Translations under genes and position numbers: made by a program
Shown: positions 19,806 to 28,938 of the stretch, piece by piece
Numbering within the stretch: position 1 is the first letter of the stretch
How the letters are laid out: each line of letters starts with the position of its first letter
Source: Yersinia alsatica
GTDB lineage: Bacteria; Pseudomonadota; Gammaproteobacteria; Enterobacterales; Enterobacteriaceae
Assembly (NCBI RefSeq): GCF_902170305.1
Contig: NZ_CABHWW010000028.1
Span: 248,001-312,000, forward strand
DNA: 64,000 nucleotides
Reading direction: 5' to 3'
Notes under the pieces: model-generated
Told to the model about the DNA's origin: nothing
Databases searched by the model: none
What the model saw: only the letters and a program-made list of their open reading frames with translations

Positions 19806-20756
19806 ATGACTCAGATTTTCACTTTAACTTTATCCCCTTCACTAGATAGCGCAACGACGATCCCCAAAATCTACCCTGAAGGAAAATTACGTTGTACCGC
19901 ACCTATTTTTGAGCCAGGAGGTGGGGGGATTAATGTTGCGCGCGCTGTTGTTTATCTTGGCGGTCAAGCAAATGCTATTTTCCCTATTGGTGGGCCTACA
20001 GGTGAACACTTGAAAAAGTTGCTGAATCAGGAAGGTGTTCATACGGAAACGCTGAAGACACAGGATTGGACTCGGCAGAACATGCATGTCCATGTAGATA
20101 ATAGTGGTGAACAGTATCGCTTTGTTATGCCAGGAGCACGACTGAGTGATGCAGAATTTGATCTACTTGTGGGGCAAGTACAACATATTCCTTCAGGATC
20201 GATTCTGGTTATTAGTGGCAGTTTACCGCCAGATACTACGACTGATAAATTAATTTATCTGGTCAAGCAGGCTCAAACGATGGGGTTGCTATGTATCGTT
20301 GACAGCTCTGGTGAAGCATTAGAGGCCTGCCTGAATTTGGGAGGGTTGGCACTAGTAAAACCTAATCAGAATGAACTATCAGCTCTTATAGGGCGAGCAT
20401 TGATACATCCTGATGACGTACGCGATGCAGCTCAAGAATTGGTCAAACGCGGTGCAGCTAAACGGGTTGTCGTATCGCTTGGGCCTCAGGGAGCACTTGC
20501 CGTTGATCGTGATAATTGTGTACAGATAGTTCCTCCTCCAGTGAAAAAGATGAGTACAGTCGGTGCCGGCGACAGCATGGTTGGTGCGATGACACTGAAA
20601 CTTGCAGAGGGTGCTGACCTTTTTGATATTGTACGTTTTGGCGTTGCTGCCGGTAGTGCGGCGACACTTAATCTCGGCACTCGCCTTTGTTCATTAGAAG
20701 ATACTCAGCGTTTGTATGACTATATTTGCGAGAATTCGAGTTATCCCACCAGCTGA
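19806..20756 (+). CDS. pfkB: 6-phosphofructokinase isozyme II
   Basis: The 316-residue protein is a close relative of E. coli Pfk-2 (309 residues). It phosphorylates fructose 6-phosphate with ATP in glycolysis. Visible are the PfkB-family motif GGGGINVAR (38-46), the substrate-contacting PSLDSAT stretch, VKPNQNE (184-190) and the anion hole and catalytic base TVGAGDS with Asp256. The start is supported by AAGGAGG upstream. The stop codon lies inside the left arm and loop of a hairpin that is part of the last tRNA-linked repeat, so the end of pfkB abuts the repeat array behind tRNA-Phe. Confidence 0.95.
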   Translation: MTQIFTLTLSPSLDSATTIPKIYPEGKLRCTAPIFEPGGGGINVARAVVYLGGQANAIFPIGGPTGEHLKKLLNQEGVHTETLKTQDWTRQNMHVHVDNSGEQYRFVMPGARLSDAEFDLLVGQVQHIPSGSILVISGSLPPDTTTDKLIYLVKQAQTMGLLCIVDSSGEALEACLNLGGLALVKPNQNELSALIGRALIHPDDVRDAAQELVKRGAAKRVVVSLGPQGALAVDRDNCVQIVPPPVKKMSTVGAGDSMVGAMTLKLAEGADLFDIVRFGVAAGSAATLNLGTRLCSLEDTQRLYDYICENSSYPTS

Positions 20757-20768
20757 TAAGCTGGTTTC
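20748..20768. terminator. hairpin overlapping the pfkB stop codon
   Basis: ACCAGCT (20748-20754) pairs with AGCTGGT (20759-20765), loop GATA, followed by TTCTC on the + strand. It is the last copy of the terminator stem found in each 162-bp unit and probably serves pfkB as well as the minus-strand tRNA transcript. Confidence 0.6.
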
Positions 20769-20776
20769 TCTAAATA

Positions 20777-21262
20777 GGGTGCTCGGACTCGGACAACCCG
20801 CGCAGCGGGATTGAACGTCGCTGGCGACGGCCCCGCAGGGGTGAGCGCTGCTTGCTGAGCGAATAATCGAACGTGTTCGATGAAGAGTCCAAACGCTAGA
20901 AAGCAAAAAACCAGCTGTTAAGCTGGTTTCTCTGAATATGGTGCCCGGACTCGGACAACCCGCGCAGCGGGATTGAACGTCGCTGGCGACGGCCCCGCAG
21001 GGGTGAGCGCTGCTTGCAGAGCGAATAATCGAACGTGTTCGATGAAGAGTCCAAACGTCAGAAAGCAAAAAACCAGCTATTAAGCTGGTTTCTCTGAATA
21101 TGGTGCCCGGACTCGGACAACCCGCGCAGCGGAGTTGAACGTCGCTGGCGACGGCCCCGCAGGGGTGAGCGCTGCTTGCAGAGCGAATAATCGAACGTGT
21201 TCGATGAAGAGTCCAAACGTCAGAAAGCAAAAAACCAGCTGTTAAGCTGGTTTCTCTGAATA
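20777..21262 (-). repeat. three 162-bp repeats with tRNA-Phe 3' ends
   Basis: Three tandem units of exactly 162 bases (20777-20938, 20939-21100, 21101-21262) lie directly downstream of the tRNA-Phe gene on its strand. Each carries, on the minus strand, a copy of the last 17 bases of the tRNA including CCA (complement TGGTGCCCGGACTCGGA; the most distal copy has changes). Each also has a terminator stem of AAACCAG/CTGGTTT type with a T-run and four short dyads: CCCGC-GCA-GCGGG, CGTCGC-TG-GCGACG, CCCCG-CA-GGGG-like and TCGAAC-GT-GTTCGA. The units are almost identical, so they are kept by recombination or are recent. Confidence 0.9.
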
Positions 21263-21338
21263 TGGTGCCCGGACTCGGAATCGAACCAAGGACACGGGGA
21301 TTTTCAATCCCCTGCTCTACCGACTGAGCTATCCGGGC
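21263..21338 (-). tRNA. pheV: tRNA-Phe (GAA)
   Basis: The 76-base gene on the minus strand begins GCCCGGATAGCTCAG and ends GTCCGGGCACCA with CCA encoded. The anticodon loop TTGAAAA has anticodon GAA. The sequence looks the same as E. coli tRNA-Phe. Its place beside speC matches the pheV locus of E. coli, a known island integration site. Here no integrase gene follows; three 162-bp repeats follow instead. Confidence 0.97.
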
Positions 21339-21348
21339 AACGGGGCGC

Positions 21349-21377
21349 ATTAAACCGTATTGGCACCAAATCGTCAA
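21349..21377 (-). promoter_or_regulatory. tRNA-Phe promoter with GC-rich discriminator
   Basis: On the minus strand the -35 TTGACG and -10 TTTAAT are separated by exactly 17 bases and are followed by GCGCCCCG just before the tRNA. The GC-rich discriminator is typical of stable-RNA promoters under stringent control. Confidence 0.85.
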
Positions 21378-21669
21378 TGAGTTTCTCATAGATTGGCGAT
21401 CAGTTGCTCTCTTTTCATGCAAAAATAGCTAAAAAACTGTTGGGATGTTTATTTTTGCACTGTAATTCAATGTTTCATCTATTTGATTTATAGATTTTTT
21501 ATTTTACAGTTTGTTAGATAACAATAGCTTAGATATTCACTAAATGTGCATTTTTATTGATTCCTAAGGGTTGAATAGCCTCCAGAAACATGCAATTATT
21601 GCGCGAATTTAGCGTTACTATTCATTCCTCTAGTCCATATCATTTCAAGAGTTTAAGCAGGAGGCGGTT

Positions 21670-21765
21670 ATGGCAGTTTTACACTATCCAATGCATATCA
21701 AACGCCTCAGGCACTGTTTCCTCTGTGTCACTTCTACTAAGTCTCTTATCCCCTCCATGCGGTAA
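21670..21765 (+). CDS. candidate leader peptide of speC (31 codons)
   Basis: ATG 21670 has a perfect AGGAGG at 21659-21664 with 5-base spacing, the strongest ribosome binding site in the region. The peptide is short and basic (MHIKRLRHC in the middle) and ends at TAA 21765, 239 bases before speC. In E. coli a leader peptide (SpeFL) controls the inducible ornithine decarboxylase gene speF by ornithine-dependent stalling and has a HIRR..H stretch. The resemblance here is limited to HIKR..H, so the role is inference. A dyad (CATCACA ... TGTGATG, about 21925-21950) lies between it and speC. Confidence 0.4.
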   Translation: MAVLHYPMHIKRLRHCFLCVTSTKSLIPSMR

Positions 21766-22004
21766 GGCTACTTGTTGCTCACTGTTAGGCATTATTAAAA
21801 ATAGAGCTGACCTCTGATTTTACTGATGTCTATTGGTCGATGCTGAGACCAGTCCACTCATTAATTCCGGCTGTTATTTTAGCTTGGAAAAGTGCGCGTT
21901 AAAGATATCAATTTGCCGGCATCACATAAGTTTCCCCATATTGTGTGATGTCATCTATATGCCAAAGTGGCAGCCTCATACCTGACCGTTTGAGAGTAAG
22001 TGAC

Positions 22005-24164
22005 ATGACACAGTTAAAAATAGCAACAAGCGCTCGTTTGGCTTCTTATGTAGAAAGTCAGCGGGGAGTGGTATACCTCAATCAGACCGATTTTACCGAT
22101 GTTGCCGCAGTGGTGATGTCGGTTGAAGATGCCAATGCCGGTCTATTGTCAAAGCTGAATGATTTGGGCTTTGCTATCCCTACTTTTGTTGCTGTTACCG
22201 CTGAACAGACGGTATCAGCGGATTACTTGCCCCTAATTAAAGGTGTCATTACCCTCGGCGAGGCAAATAAAGCATTTTACAACGCTCAGGTAGAAGCTGC
22301 TGCCAGTGAATATCAAAAAAACCTATTGCCGCCTTTTTTCTCAACATTAAAAAAATATGTTGAGATGCAAAATTCAACTTTTGCCTGCCCAGGGCATCAG
22401 GGGGGAGAGTTCTTCCGTAAGCATCCGGCTGGTCGCCAATTTTTTGAATTCTATGGCGAGACAATTTTCCGCTCAGATATGTGTAACGCCGATGTCAAAT
22501 TAGGCGATTTACTGATTCATGAAGGGGCGGCAAAAGAGGCACAAAAATATGCGGCGAAGGTCTTTAATGCAGATAAAACCTATTTTGTTCTGAATGGGAC
22601 TTCATCGGCTAATAAGGTTGTCACTAACGCCTTGTTGACCCGTGGTGATTTGGTGTTGTTCGATCGTAATAACCATAAATCCAACCATCATGGTGCGCTG
22701 ATTCAAGCCGGGGCAACACCTGTCTATTTGGAAACAGCCCGTAACCCATTTGGATTTATTGGTGGCATTGATGCTCATTGCTTTGATGAGCGCTATTTAC
22801 GCCAACAGTTGCGCGAAGTGGCACCTGAACGTGCAGATGATGCACGGCCATTCAGATTGGCAATCATCCAATTAGGTACCTATGACGGCACGGTATATAA
22901 CGCGCGTCAGGTGGTTGATAGTATTGGTCATTTATGTGACTACATTTTGTTTGATTCTGCCTGGGTAGGCTACGAGCAATTTATTCCGATGATGAAGGAT
23001 TTCTCGCCACTGTTGTTGGAATTAAATGAAAATGATCCTGGGATTATTGTGACTCAGTCAGTGCATAAGCAGCAGGCTGGTTTTTCACAAACGTCACAGG
23101 TGCATAAAAAAGATAACCACATCAAAGGGCAAAAACGCCACTGTAACCATAAGCGTTTTAATAATGCGTTTATGCTGCACGCATCGACCAGCCCATTCTA
23201 TCCATTATTTGCGGCACTGGATGTCAACGCCAAAATACATTCTGGTGACAGTGGCCGCCGTATGTGGATGGATTGTGTAAAACTTGGTATTGAAACGCGT
23301 AAATCATTATTAGAACGCTGCTCAATGTTGCGGCCATTTATTCCACCGACAGTGGGTGGTAAGAATTGGCAAGACTACGATACTGAGATTATTGCTAATG
23401 ATGCTCGCTTCTTTAATTTTGTGCCGAATGAACGTTGGCACGGATTTGAAGGTTATAACCAAGATCAATATCTGGTCGATCCTTGTAAGTTGTTGCTGAC
23501 GACGCCGGGCATTGATGCCAGCAGTGGTCAATATACTAAGTTTGGTGTGCCAGCGGCAATATTGGCTACCTTCCTGCGTGAGAATGGTATTGTGCCGGAA
23601 AAATGCGATCTTAATTCGATCCTGTTCCTACTGACCCCGGCAGAGAATCCAGCCAAAATGGCGCATCTAGTTGATATGTTAGTTCAATTTGAGCGCTATA
23701 TTGAACAAGATGCACTGTTGTGTGATGTATTGCCGACCATATACCGTAAGAATGAAGGACGCTATCGCGGCTATACTTTGCGTCAGTTATGCCAAGAGAT
23801 GCATGACCTGTATGTCAGTTATGATGTTAAGCAATTACAAAAAGATATGTTTAGAAAAGCGGGTTTCCCGACGGTGGTCATGAACCCACAAGATGCCAAT
23901 ATCCAATTTGTTCGCGATAACATCGAACTGGTTCCTATTGCCGAGGCGGAAGGGCGCATTGCTGCAGAAGGGGCTTTACCTTATCCACCGGGGGTGCTGT
24001 GTGTCGTGCCTGGAGAAGTATGGGGTGGGGCAGTGCAGCGCTATTTCTTGGCGTTAGAAGAGGGCATCAACTTGTTACCCGGCTTTTCACCAGAACTGCA
24101 GGGTGTTTATATTGAAAAAGGTGATGTGGAGTGGCGGCGTATTTTTGGTTACGTCATCAAGTGA
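22005..24164 (+). CDS. speC: ornithine decarboxylase, biosynthetic type
   Basis: The 719-residue PLP enzyme decarboxylates ornithine to putrescine in the cytoplasm. It is close to E. coli SpeC (711 residues) along its full length, with the PLP lysine K355 in QSVHKQQAGF, the FACPGHQ motif (126-132) and FDSAWVGY (316-323). The N-terminal wing domain (about 1-105) is present. ATG 22005 matches the SpeC N-terminus; an in-frame ATG at 21945 is less likely. The place beside tRNA-Phe (pheV) and near mltC is as in E. coli, which favours speC over speF. Ornithine decarboxylase activity is a common trait of Y. enterocolitica-group species. A long leader with a possible leader peptide precedes it. Confidence 0.95.
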   Translation: MTQLKIATSARLASYVESQRGVVYLNQTDFTDVAAVVMSVEDANAGLLSKLNDLGFAIPTFVAVTAEQTVSADYLPLIKGVITLGEANKAFYNAQVEAAASEYQKNLLPPFFSTLKKYVEMQNSTFACPGHQGGEFFRKHPAGRQFFEFYGETIFRSDMCNADVKLGDLLIHEGAAKEAQKYAAKVFNADKTYFVLNGTSSANKVVTNALLTRGDLVLFDRNNHKSNHHGALIQAGATPVYLETARNPFGFIGGIDAHCFDERYLRQQLREVAPERADDARPFRLAIIQLGTYDGTVYNARQVVDSIGHLCDYILFDSAWVGYEQFIPMMKDFSPLLLELNENDPGIIVTQSVHKQQAGFSQTSQVHKKDNHIKGQKRHCNHKRFNNAFMLHASTSPFYPLFAALDVNAKIHSGDSGRRMWMDCVKLGIETRKSLLERCSMLRPFIPPTVGGKNWQDYDTEIIANDARFFNFVPNERWHGFEGYNQDQYLVDPCKLLLTTPGIDASSGQYTKFGVPAAILATFLRENGIVPEKCDLNSILFLLTPAENPAKMAHLVDMLVQFERYIEQDALLCDVLPTIYRKNEGRYRGYTLRQLCQEMHDLYVSYDVKQLQKDMFRKAGFPTVVMNPQDANIQFVRDNIELVPIAEAEGRIAAEGALPYPPGVLCVVPGEVWGGAVQRYFLALEEGINLLPGFSPELQGVYIEKGDVEWRRIFGYVIK

Positions 24165-24178
24165 TCTGAATAAAAATA

Positions 24179-24204
24179 GACAGCTGACGAGCATGTCGGC
24201 TGTC
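24179..24204. terminator. bidirectional terminator, speC and TSUP gene
   Basis: GACAGCTGAC pairs with GTCGGCTGTC (one G-U) around a 6-base loop. The minus strand then reads TATTTTTATT, so it serves best the minus-strand TSUP gene but also closes speC. Confidence 0.75.
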
Positions 24205-24231
24205 TCAATATAAAGATGACTATGAGGTTTA

Positions 24232-24981
24232 TCAGTAACCGAAATAGCGTGCCAGCAAGACAGTGCCGGAAATCAGCAATAAGATATTTATTATGCGAAT
24301 GAGCTGATCGCGACTGAGCCCTAAACTAATTTTATTGGCAATGACCAAGCCGACTAACATCCCCGGTACTAGCAGTAAAACCATCCATAGGATCGACAAA
24401 TCCATATAGACTCCGGCCAGAGTAAATAAAATGACTCTGGTTAGGGTGCTTAGGCCGATAAGTGTCGTCTGAGTGATCCGTAAATTGTCTTTGCTGGCTA
24501 TCCGTCCGGATAAATAGATGGCATAGATAAACCCGCCACTGCCAAATAATGCGCTGAAGATACCGCCAATTAGGCCAAAAGGAATGGCTGCAATAGGCTT
24601 GAATTGCCCTTGGGGTTTGCGTCGGCTAAGGGAGTAAATCGCATACAGGATGACAAATACACCCAATGCTAATAGCAAAATATCTGGCCGGGTGCGCAGC
24701 AGTACAGTCGCGCCAATCAAGCTGCCAATAATCATTAAGGGCACTAGCCGCTTAAGCTCTGCTATATCCGCGTGGCGGCTATGGCGCGCCACATTAGTAA
24801 TAGCTGCAAACATATCGACAATTGCCAGTAAAGGGACAATTTTAGCCACGGGAATAAATAGTGCTAATACTGGGCTGGCAATCAGTGCAGAGCCAAATCC
24901 GGTGAGGCCAAAGATAATATAGGCGATGACCATGGTGGAGAAGATTACCACCATCTCGAAAACGGTAAGTCCGAAGTCCAT
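24232..24981 (-). CDS. TSUP-family (TauE/SafE-like) membrane transporter
   Basis: The product has 249 residues with about eight hydrophobic segments in two similar halves, each starting with a Gly-rich stretch (GLTGFGSALIASPVL, about 25-39; GLIGGIFSALFGSGG, about 136-150). This is the pattern of TSUP permeases, some of which export sulfite or organosulfonates. The substrate cannot be told from the sequence. In E. coli the neighbouring position is taken by nupG. A Fur-like motif lies upstream. The gene is alone in its transcript, with a terminator on each side. Confidence 0.8.
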   Translation of the reverse strand: MDFGLTVFEMVVIFSTMVIAYIIFGLTGFGSALIASPVLALFIPVAKIVPLLAIVDMFAAITNVARHSRHADIAELKRLVPLMIIGSLIGATVLLRTRPDILLLALGVFVILYAIYSLSRRKPQGQFKPIAAIPFGLIGGIFSALFGSGGFIYAIYLSGRIASKDNLRITQTTLIGLSTLTRVILFTLAGVYMDLSILWMVLLLVPGMLVGLVIANKISLGLSRDQLIRIINILLLISGTVLLARYFGY

Positions 24982-25037
24982 TTATTCAGCCTGCCGGTGT
25001 AAGTAATGGGATTGTGGGTATGACTATAATACTTTAT

Positions 25038-25057
25038 TGAGAATGATTGTTATTCGA
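25038..25057 (-). promoter_or_regulatory. Fur-box-like motif before the TSUP gene
   Basis: TGAGAATGATTGTTATTC matches the 7-1-7 Fur motif (TGATAAT-N-ATTATCA) in 11 of 14 positions. It lies about 60 bases upstream of the start codon. No function is proven. Confidence 0.4.
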
Positions 25058-25071
25058 ATGAGCTAATTACA

Positions 25072-25101
25072 AAAAATGGCACAGCGAACTGTGCCATTTT
25101 T
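25072..25101 (-). terminator. terminator of mutY-yggX-mltC
   Basis: A perfect 13-base stem (AAAAATGGCACAG/CTGTGCCATTTTT, loop CGAA) lies 25 bases beyond the mltC stop codon. Confidence 0.9.
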
Positions 25102-25126
25102 ATATGACTTCTCAGTACCAACAAAC

Positions 25127-26203
25127 TTAGTGACGGCGATAACTCTTCTGCGCGCTATTCACTTTCACCAGATAACGGCGAGACTCACCGGATGGATGTT
25201 TAGTGGTCAGCGTTTGGAATACATCTCCTGGAGCCATATTGTTGATAATATTCACCGCCTGATTCTTATCGCTGGAGAATACCCGCAACACGCTACCTGC
25301 CCCGCCATTATAAGAGGTAATGACAGCATAACGCCGTGAGGTAGCATTTTGAATGCCGCCCAAATAGGTATTTTGCAGGATTGCCAAATAAGCAGTGCCA
25401 GCATCGATATTATTTGCAGGATCAAATAGATAACTACGGCTTGGCTGACCGCTTTTACCTTTCAATTTGAAGACATCTCGCCCGGCAGTATGCTGAACAA
25501 CCTGCATTAGACCCAACGCATCAGAGCCACTCACAGCATATGGGTTAAAGCTCGATTCTGTTTGCATAATAGCCAGAATCAATGACTCTTCCACCCCATA
25601 TCTCTCGGCGGATTGCCGTACCAGTGGCAGATATTTATGAGCGCGCTTATCCAAATGGTTCGGTACTAATTGCAAAGTTACCGACCAGATTACATGCAAT
25701 CCAGACGTGCGTTTTTGCATTTTAGTTTGCAATAAATAATCGGCGAAATGAGCTGCTCGCCATTCCCAACGAATAGGCTCGCCATTGTTATCCAGCACCT
25801 GTCCATACAGGAACGGCTCTTTACTGATCTGGATATCGTTAGCATCAGAGTAGAGATCGATCGAACCGGGATCATCACCCATCAATAATGTGGTAATAAT
25901 GGCCTGACGTAAGTGAGCCGCCGGATCAGTCGTGGCAATAGTTTCAACCGTAATGGTACCGGCATCAAAGTTGATATGGCTGCGAGTTTGATATTGATCC
26001 GTATACTTCACGTAATCTTTTGGACCCGCGATTAGGACTTCTTTTAATCCCCAAATATTTTCAATGTTATGGGCAAATTGGCCCATTAAAATCTCAAAAC
26101 CGTTAGTGTCTTTGATAAAGGCTTCGTTTTCTGCCTGATTTTTATTGCCTGAGCAAGACACTAATAATGGTGCAATTACCAGCAAAGCTAAAATTTTCTT
26201 CAT
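25127..26203 (-). CDS. mltC: membrane-bound lytic transglycosylase C
   Basis: The 358-residue lipoprotein cleaves peptidoglycan glycan strands with formation of 1,6-anhydromuropeptides. It has a signal peptide with lipobox LLVSC (Cys17), an MltC-type N-terminal domain (about 25-185) and a C-terminal SLT domain (about 190-350) with the catalytic Glu216 in [10 protein letters not shown], followed by ALGLMQV and AYLA-type motifs. The length equals E. coli MltC (359). ATG 26203 gives the clean signal peptide; ATG 26215 is an alternative. It follows yggX and mutY in the same order as in E. coli. Confidence 0.95.
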   Translation of the reverse strand: MKKILALLVIAPLLVSCSGNKNQAENEAFIKDTNGFEILMGQFAHNIENIWGLKEVLIAGPKDYVKYTDQYQTRSHINFDAGTITVETIATTDPAAHLRQAIITTLLMGDDPGSIDLYSDANDIQISKEPFLYGQVLDNNGEPIRWEWRAAHFADYLLQTKMQKRTSGLHVIWSVTLQLVPNHLDKRAHKYLPLVRQSAERYGVEESLILAIMQTESSFNPYAVSGSDALGLMQVVQHTAGRDVFKLKGKSGQPSRSYLFDPANNIDAGTAYLAILQNTYLGGIQNATSRRYAVITSYNGGAGSVLRVFSSDKNQAVNIINNMAPGDVFQTLTTKHPSGESRRYLVKVNSAQKSYRRH

Positions 26204-26384
26204 CTTACGAGCCATATATTGATGAAAAATATCCCCGTCAACTTCAAATCGCCGGTGCGGTGTCTTTCCTTCACTTACTTCAGCCACTTATTGATATAAG
26301 CTCCTGAAGATTCGCTTTGGTGCCGCTTTCCTGCAATTTAAATGAGTTAGGGGATAACAGCGGGACCAAGAGGGCCCCGTGTAG

Positions 26385-26657
26385 TTACTTACTCGGCGGA
26401 GTGTAACCTTCAATGTGAACATCTTGCCCCTCGAACAAGAAATTAACCATTTCCTGTTCCAGCAATTTGCGGTCTTCTACATTCATCATGCTGAGCTTCT
26501 TCTCATTTATCAGCATGGTCTGTTTAGTTATCCATTGTGACCAAGCTTCTTTTGAGATTTCGTTATAGATACGTTTGCCGATTTCACCTGGATAGAGCTG
26601 AAAATCTTGCCCTTCAGCATCCTTCTTTAAAAACGTGCAAAAAATTGTTCTGCTCAT
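26385..26657 (-). CDS. yggX: oxidative-damage/Fe(II) trafficking protein YggX
   Basis: The 90-residue protein matches E. coli YggX (91) from end to end ([20 protein letters not shown]). The conserved Cys7 is present. YggX helps protect Fe-S clusters and DNA during oxidative stress. It lies between mutY and mltC in a probable three-gene transcript, so the adenine glycosylase and this protein would be made together. Confidence 0.95.
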   Translation of the reverse strand: MSRTIFCTFLKKDAEGQDFQLYPGEIGKRIYNEISKEAWSQWITKQTMLINEKKLSMMNVEDRKLLEQEMVNFLFEGQDVHIEGYTPPSK

Positions 26658-26710
26658 GCTAAATCCTCTCCAAATAAAGCTGTTTGGGTAGATGGTTGGG
26701 TGCCCACTGA

Positions 26711-27769
26711 TTACTTTGCTAGCGGTTGTTTTGCTAACTGATGCAATAAGCGTTCAACTGGGGCAGCCAAGCCTACCGACGGTGGCTGTGCTAAGTTATA
26801 CCAGAGACCTGCGCCATCATCCATGCATCCACGGTTTGATGCAGTATCTAGCCACATCGGGACAATATCCAAATGGAAGTGACTGAAGGTATGGCGAAAA
26901 GCCGTTAACTGCTGCAAGTCACTTGGGGCAAGGCCCCGCTGCTGTAACCAATTATTCAGTTCTTCTTGCTCTGCAAATTGTGGGAAGCAGAATAACCCGC
27001 CCCATAACCCCACCGGTGGGCGTTGTTCGAGCCACACTCGCGCGTCGTGCTGCATCAATAGAAAATAGGCAGTTTTCTCCGGTAAGGTCTGCTTGGGTTT
27101 TTTACCCGGATAGCGCGCCCAGCTATGGTTGGCATAAGCAAGACAACCGAGGCTCAGCGGGCAAAGTTCGCACTTGGGTTTAGAGCGAGTACAGACGATA
27201 GCGCCTAAATCCATCATTGCCTGATTAAATTGGCCAACACCTTTAGCGGGAGTGACATCTTCACTGATCTGCCATAAACGGCCTTCGACATCTTTTTTAC
27301 CGGGCCATCCTTCAACGGCATAGCAACGAGCCAATACTCGCTTAACATTGCCGTCTAAAATAGGGAAATGTTGCCCCAACGACAGCGATAAAATTGCTCC
27401 TGCGGTTGAGCGACCAATTCCGGGCAGCGCGAGTATTTCGTCAAACGTTGTAGGGAACTCACCCTGATGGCGTTCAACCACGGTCTGAGCTGCTTTATGC
27501 AGATTTCTGGCGCGGGCGTAATAACCCAGCCCAGTCCATAAATGTAAAACTTCATCCAGCGGTGCCGCTGCCAACGCCCGAATATCAGGGAAATGCTGCA
27601 TAAAACGTTGGAAATAGGGGATGACGGTCGCAACTTGTGTTTGTTGCAACATCACTTCTGACAGCCAGACTTGATAAGGTGTTTTATCCAACTGCCATGG
27701 CAGTGTTTTGCGACCAAAGCGTTGGTACCACTCCAGCACCACGTGCGCGAATTGTTGCGCTTGCATCAT
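26711..27769 (-). CDS. mutY: A/G-specific adenine DNA glycosylase
   Basis: The 352-residue enzyme removes adenine opposite 8-oxoguanine. Seen are the catalytic Glu38 ([11 protein letters not shown]), the helix-hairpin-helix region ([12 protein letters not shown]) with the catalytic Asp139 in PILDGNVKR, and the four 4Fe-4S cysteines ([17 protein letters not shown]). A C-terminal MutT-like domain (about 230-345) recognises 8-oxoguanine. Two ATG codons in a row open the gene; the second would give E. coli numbering. It heads the mutY-yggX-mltC group and is divergent from trmB. Confidence 0.96.
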   Translation of the reverse strand: MMQAQQFAHVVLEWYQRFGRKTLPWQLDKTPYQVWLSEVMLQQTQVATVIPYFQRFMQHFPDIRALAAAPLDEVLHLWTGLGYYARARNLHKAAQTVVERHQGEFPTTFDEILALPGIGRSTAGAILSLSLGQHFPILDGNVKRVLARCYAVEGWPGKKDVEGRLWQISEDVTPAKGVGQFNQAMMDLGAIVCTRSKPKCELCPLSLGCLAYANHSWARYPGKKPKQTLPEKTAYFLLMQHDARVWLEQRPPVGLWGGLFCFPQFAEQEELNNWLQQRGLAPSDLQQLTAFRHTFSHFHLDIVPMWLDTASNRGCMDDGAGLWYNLAQPPSVGLAAPVERLLHQLAKQPLAK

Positions 27770-27865
27770 AAGCAGGTATCGATATCCGGCAGATAAATAA
27801 ATTAGGGCTGGATTGCAGCATAGAGTTTAGTGGCTGTAAACCGGAACTTTCCGCCTTTCCCCTTT

Positions 27866-28085
27866 GTACTTGAAACCACCGTGGTGTTAGCTGCACTTAA
27901 TTATTCGGCCCATCCTTGGGCCTCACCTCTTTGAGGCCGCTGCAAACAGCGTTCAAATCTGCTCCCGGCAGATTTGTCACCCGAATCACTTACCTTAGTA
28001 AGCTCATCGGGACTCATTCGTGTGATTCCAATTAGTTCGGGAAACCATTTGAGTTGAAACCACCGTGGTGTTAGCGGCACTGACA
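27866..28085. repeat. ERIC-like element with an insert (mutY-trmB gap)
   Basis: The core (CACCCGAATCACTTACC, TTAGTAAGCTCATCGGGA) is the complement of the ERIC/IRU core. The end motif TACTTGAAACCACCGTGG occurs at 27867 and again, as TTGAAACCACCGTGGTG, near 28053. Between the left end and the core about 70 extra bases are present with their own dyads (CAAATCTGC ... GCAGATTTG; GGCC-rich hairpins). The whole gap between the divergent genes is thus mostly repeat. Confidence 0.75.
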
Positions 28086-28218
28086 CCTGAATGGTGGTTT
28101 ATGGGGATATATCCATTATTTACAGCTTAATTTTGTACTTCTGACGTCCATAGTTGATAAACTGGCGTATCTTTGCATAATGCGCGTTCATACACGCAAC
28201 CAACAGACAGAAAGCACC

Positions 28219-28938
28219 ATGATAAATGACGTCATATCTCCGGAATTTGATGAAAACGGCCGTGCCATGCGCCGTATTCGTAGTTTTGTCCGCCGTCAGG
28301 GGCGCCTGACCAAGGGCCAACAACTGGCGCTCGATAACTACTGGCCGGTGATGGGCGTAGAATATCAGGCAACCCCTGTTGATTTAACTGCCTTGTTTGG
28401 CCGTGAAGCCCCAGTGGTATTAGAAATCGGCTTTGGTATGGGAACCTCGCTGGTCACTATGGCGGCCAGTAATCCCCAGCAGAATTTTCTCGGTATAGAA
28501 GTTCATTCTCCGGGGGTGGGCGCTTGTCTGGCATCGGCTCACGAAGCGGGCCTAAGTAATTTGCGGATTATGTGCCACGATGCGGTTGAAGTTCTGGAAA
28601 ATATGATCCCGGATGCTTCGCTGGATATGGTTCAGCTGTTTTTCCCTGACCCTTGGCACAAAGCACGCCATAATAAACGTCGTATCGTTCAGGCACCTTT
28701 TGTCGAATTAGTAAAAAGTAAACTAAAAGTGGGTGGCGTGTTCCATATGGCGACCGACTGGCAGCATTATGCGGAACATATGTTGGAAGTGATGTCCGGT
28801 GCGAATGGATACCGCAATCTTTCAGAACAGAATGATTATGTTCCTCGTCCGGACTCACGTCCGCTGACAAAATTTGAATTACGTGGCCAGCGTCTGGGAC
28901 ATGGCGTTTGGGATCTGATGTTTGAGAGGAAAGAATAA
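28219..28938 (+). CDS. trmB: tRNA (guanine-N7)-methyltransferase
   Basis: The 239-residue enzyme methylates G46 of tRNAs using S-adenosylmethionine. The SAM-binding motif [10 protein letters not shown] (68-77) and the family motif [11 protein letters not shown] (141-151) with Asp144 are present. ATG 28219 ([10 protein letters not shown]) is chosen because it is the usual Yersinia TrmB start; an in-frame ATG at 28180 would add 13 residues. The gene is followed directly by yggL (ATG overlaps the end region at 28938), forming a two-gene operon. Confidence 0.96.
   Translation: MINDVISPEFDENGRAMRRIRSFVRRQGRLTKGQQLALDNYWPVMGVEYQATPVDLTALFGREAPVVLEIGFGMGTSLVTMAASNPQQNFLGIEVHSPGVGACLASAHEAGLSNLRIMCHDAVEVLENMIPDASLDMVQLFFPDPWHKARHNKRRIVQAPFVELVKSKLKVGGVFHMATDWQHYAEHMLEVMSGANGYRNLSEQNDYVPRPDSRPLTKFELRGQRLGHGVWDLMFERKE

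Noticed and set aside
20777..21262. CRISPR array or island attachment sites
   Set aside because: The repeats are 162-base units without spacers, so they are not CRISPR. The 17-base tRNA ends look like attachment sites, but there is no integrase or island between them.
20694..21422. A 242-codon minus-strand frame through tRNA-Phe and the three repeats
   Set aside because: It runs through the tRNA gene and stays open only because 162 is a multiple of 3. A translated 54-residue repeat peptide is not credible, although a short peptide in one unit cannot be excluded.
22005..24164. Inducible ornithine decarboxylase SpeF or lysine decarboxylase
   Set aside because: Sequence and location next to pheV and near mltC match SpeC; no ornithine/putrescine antiporter gene (potE) follows.
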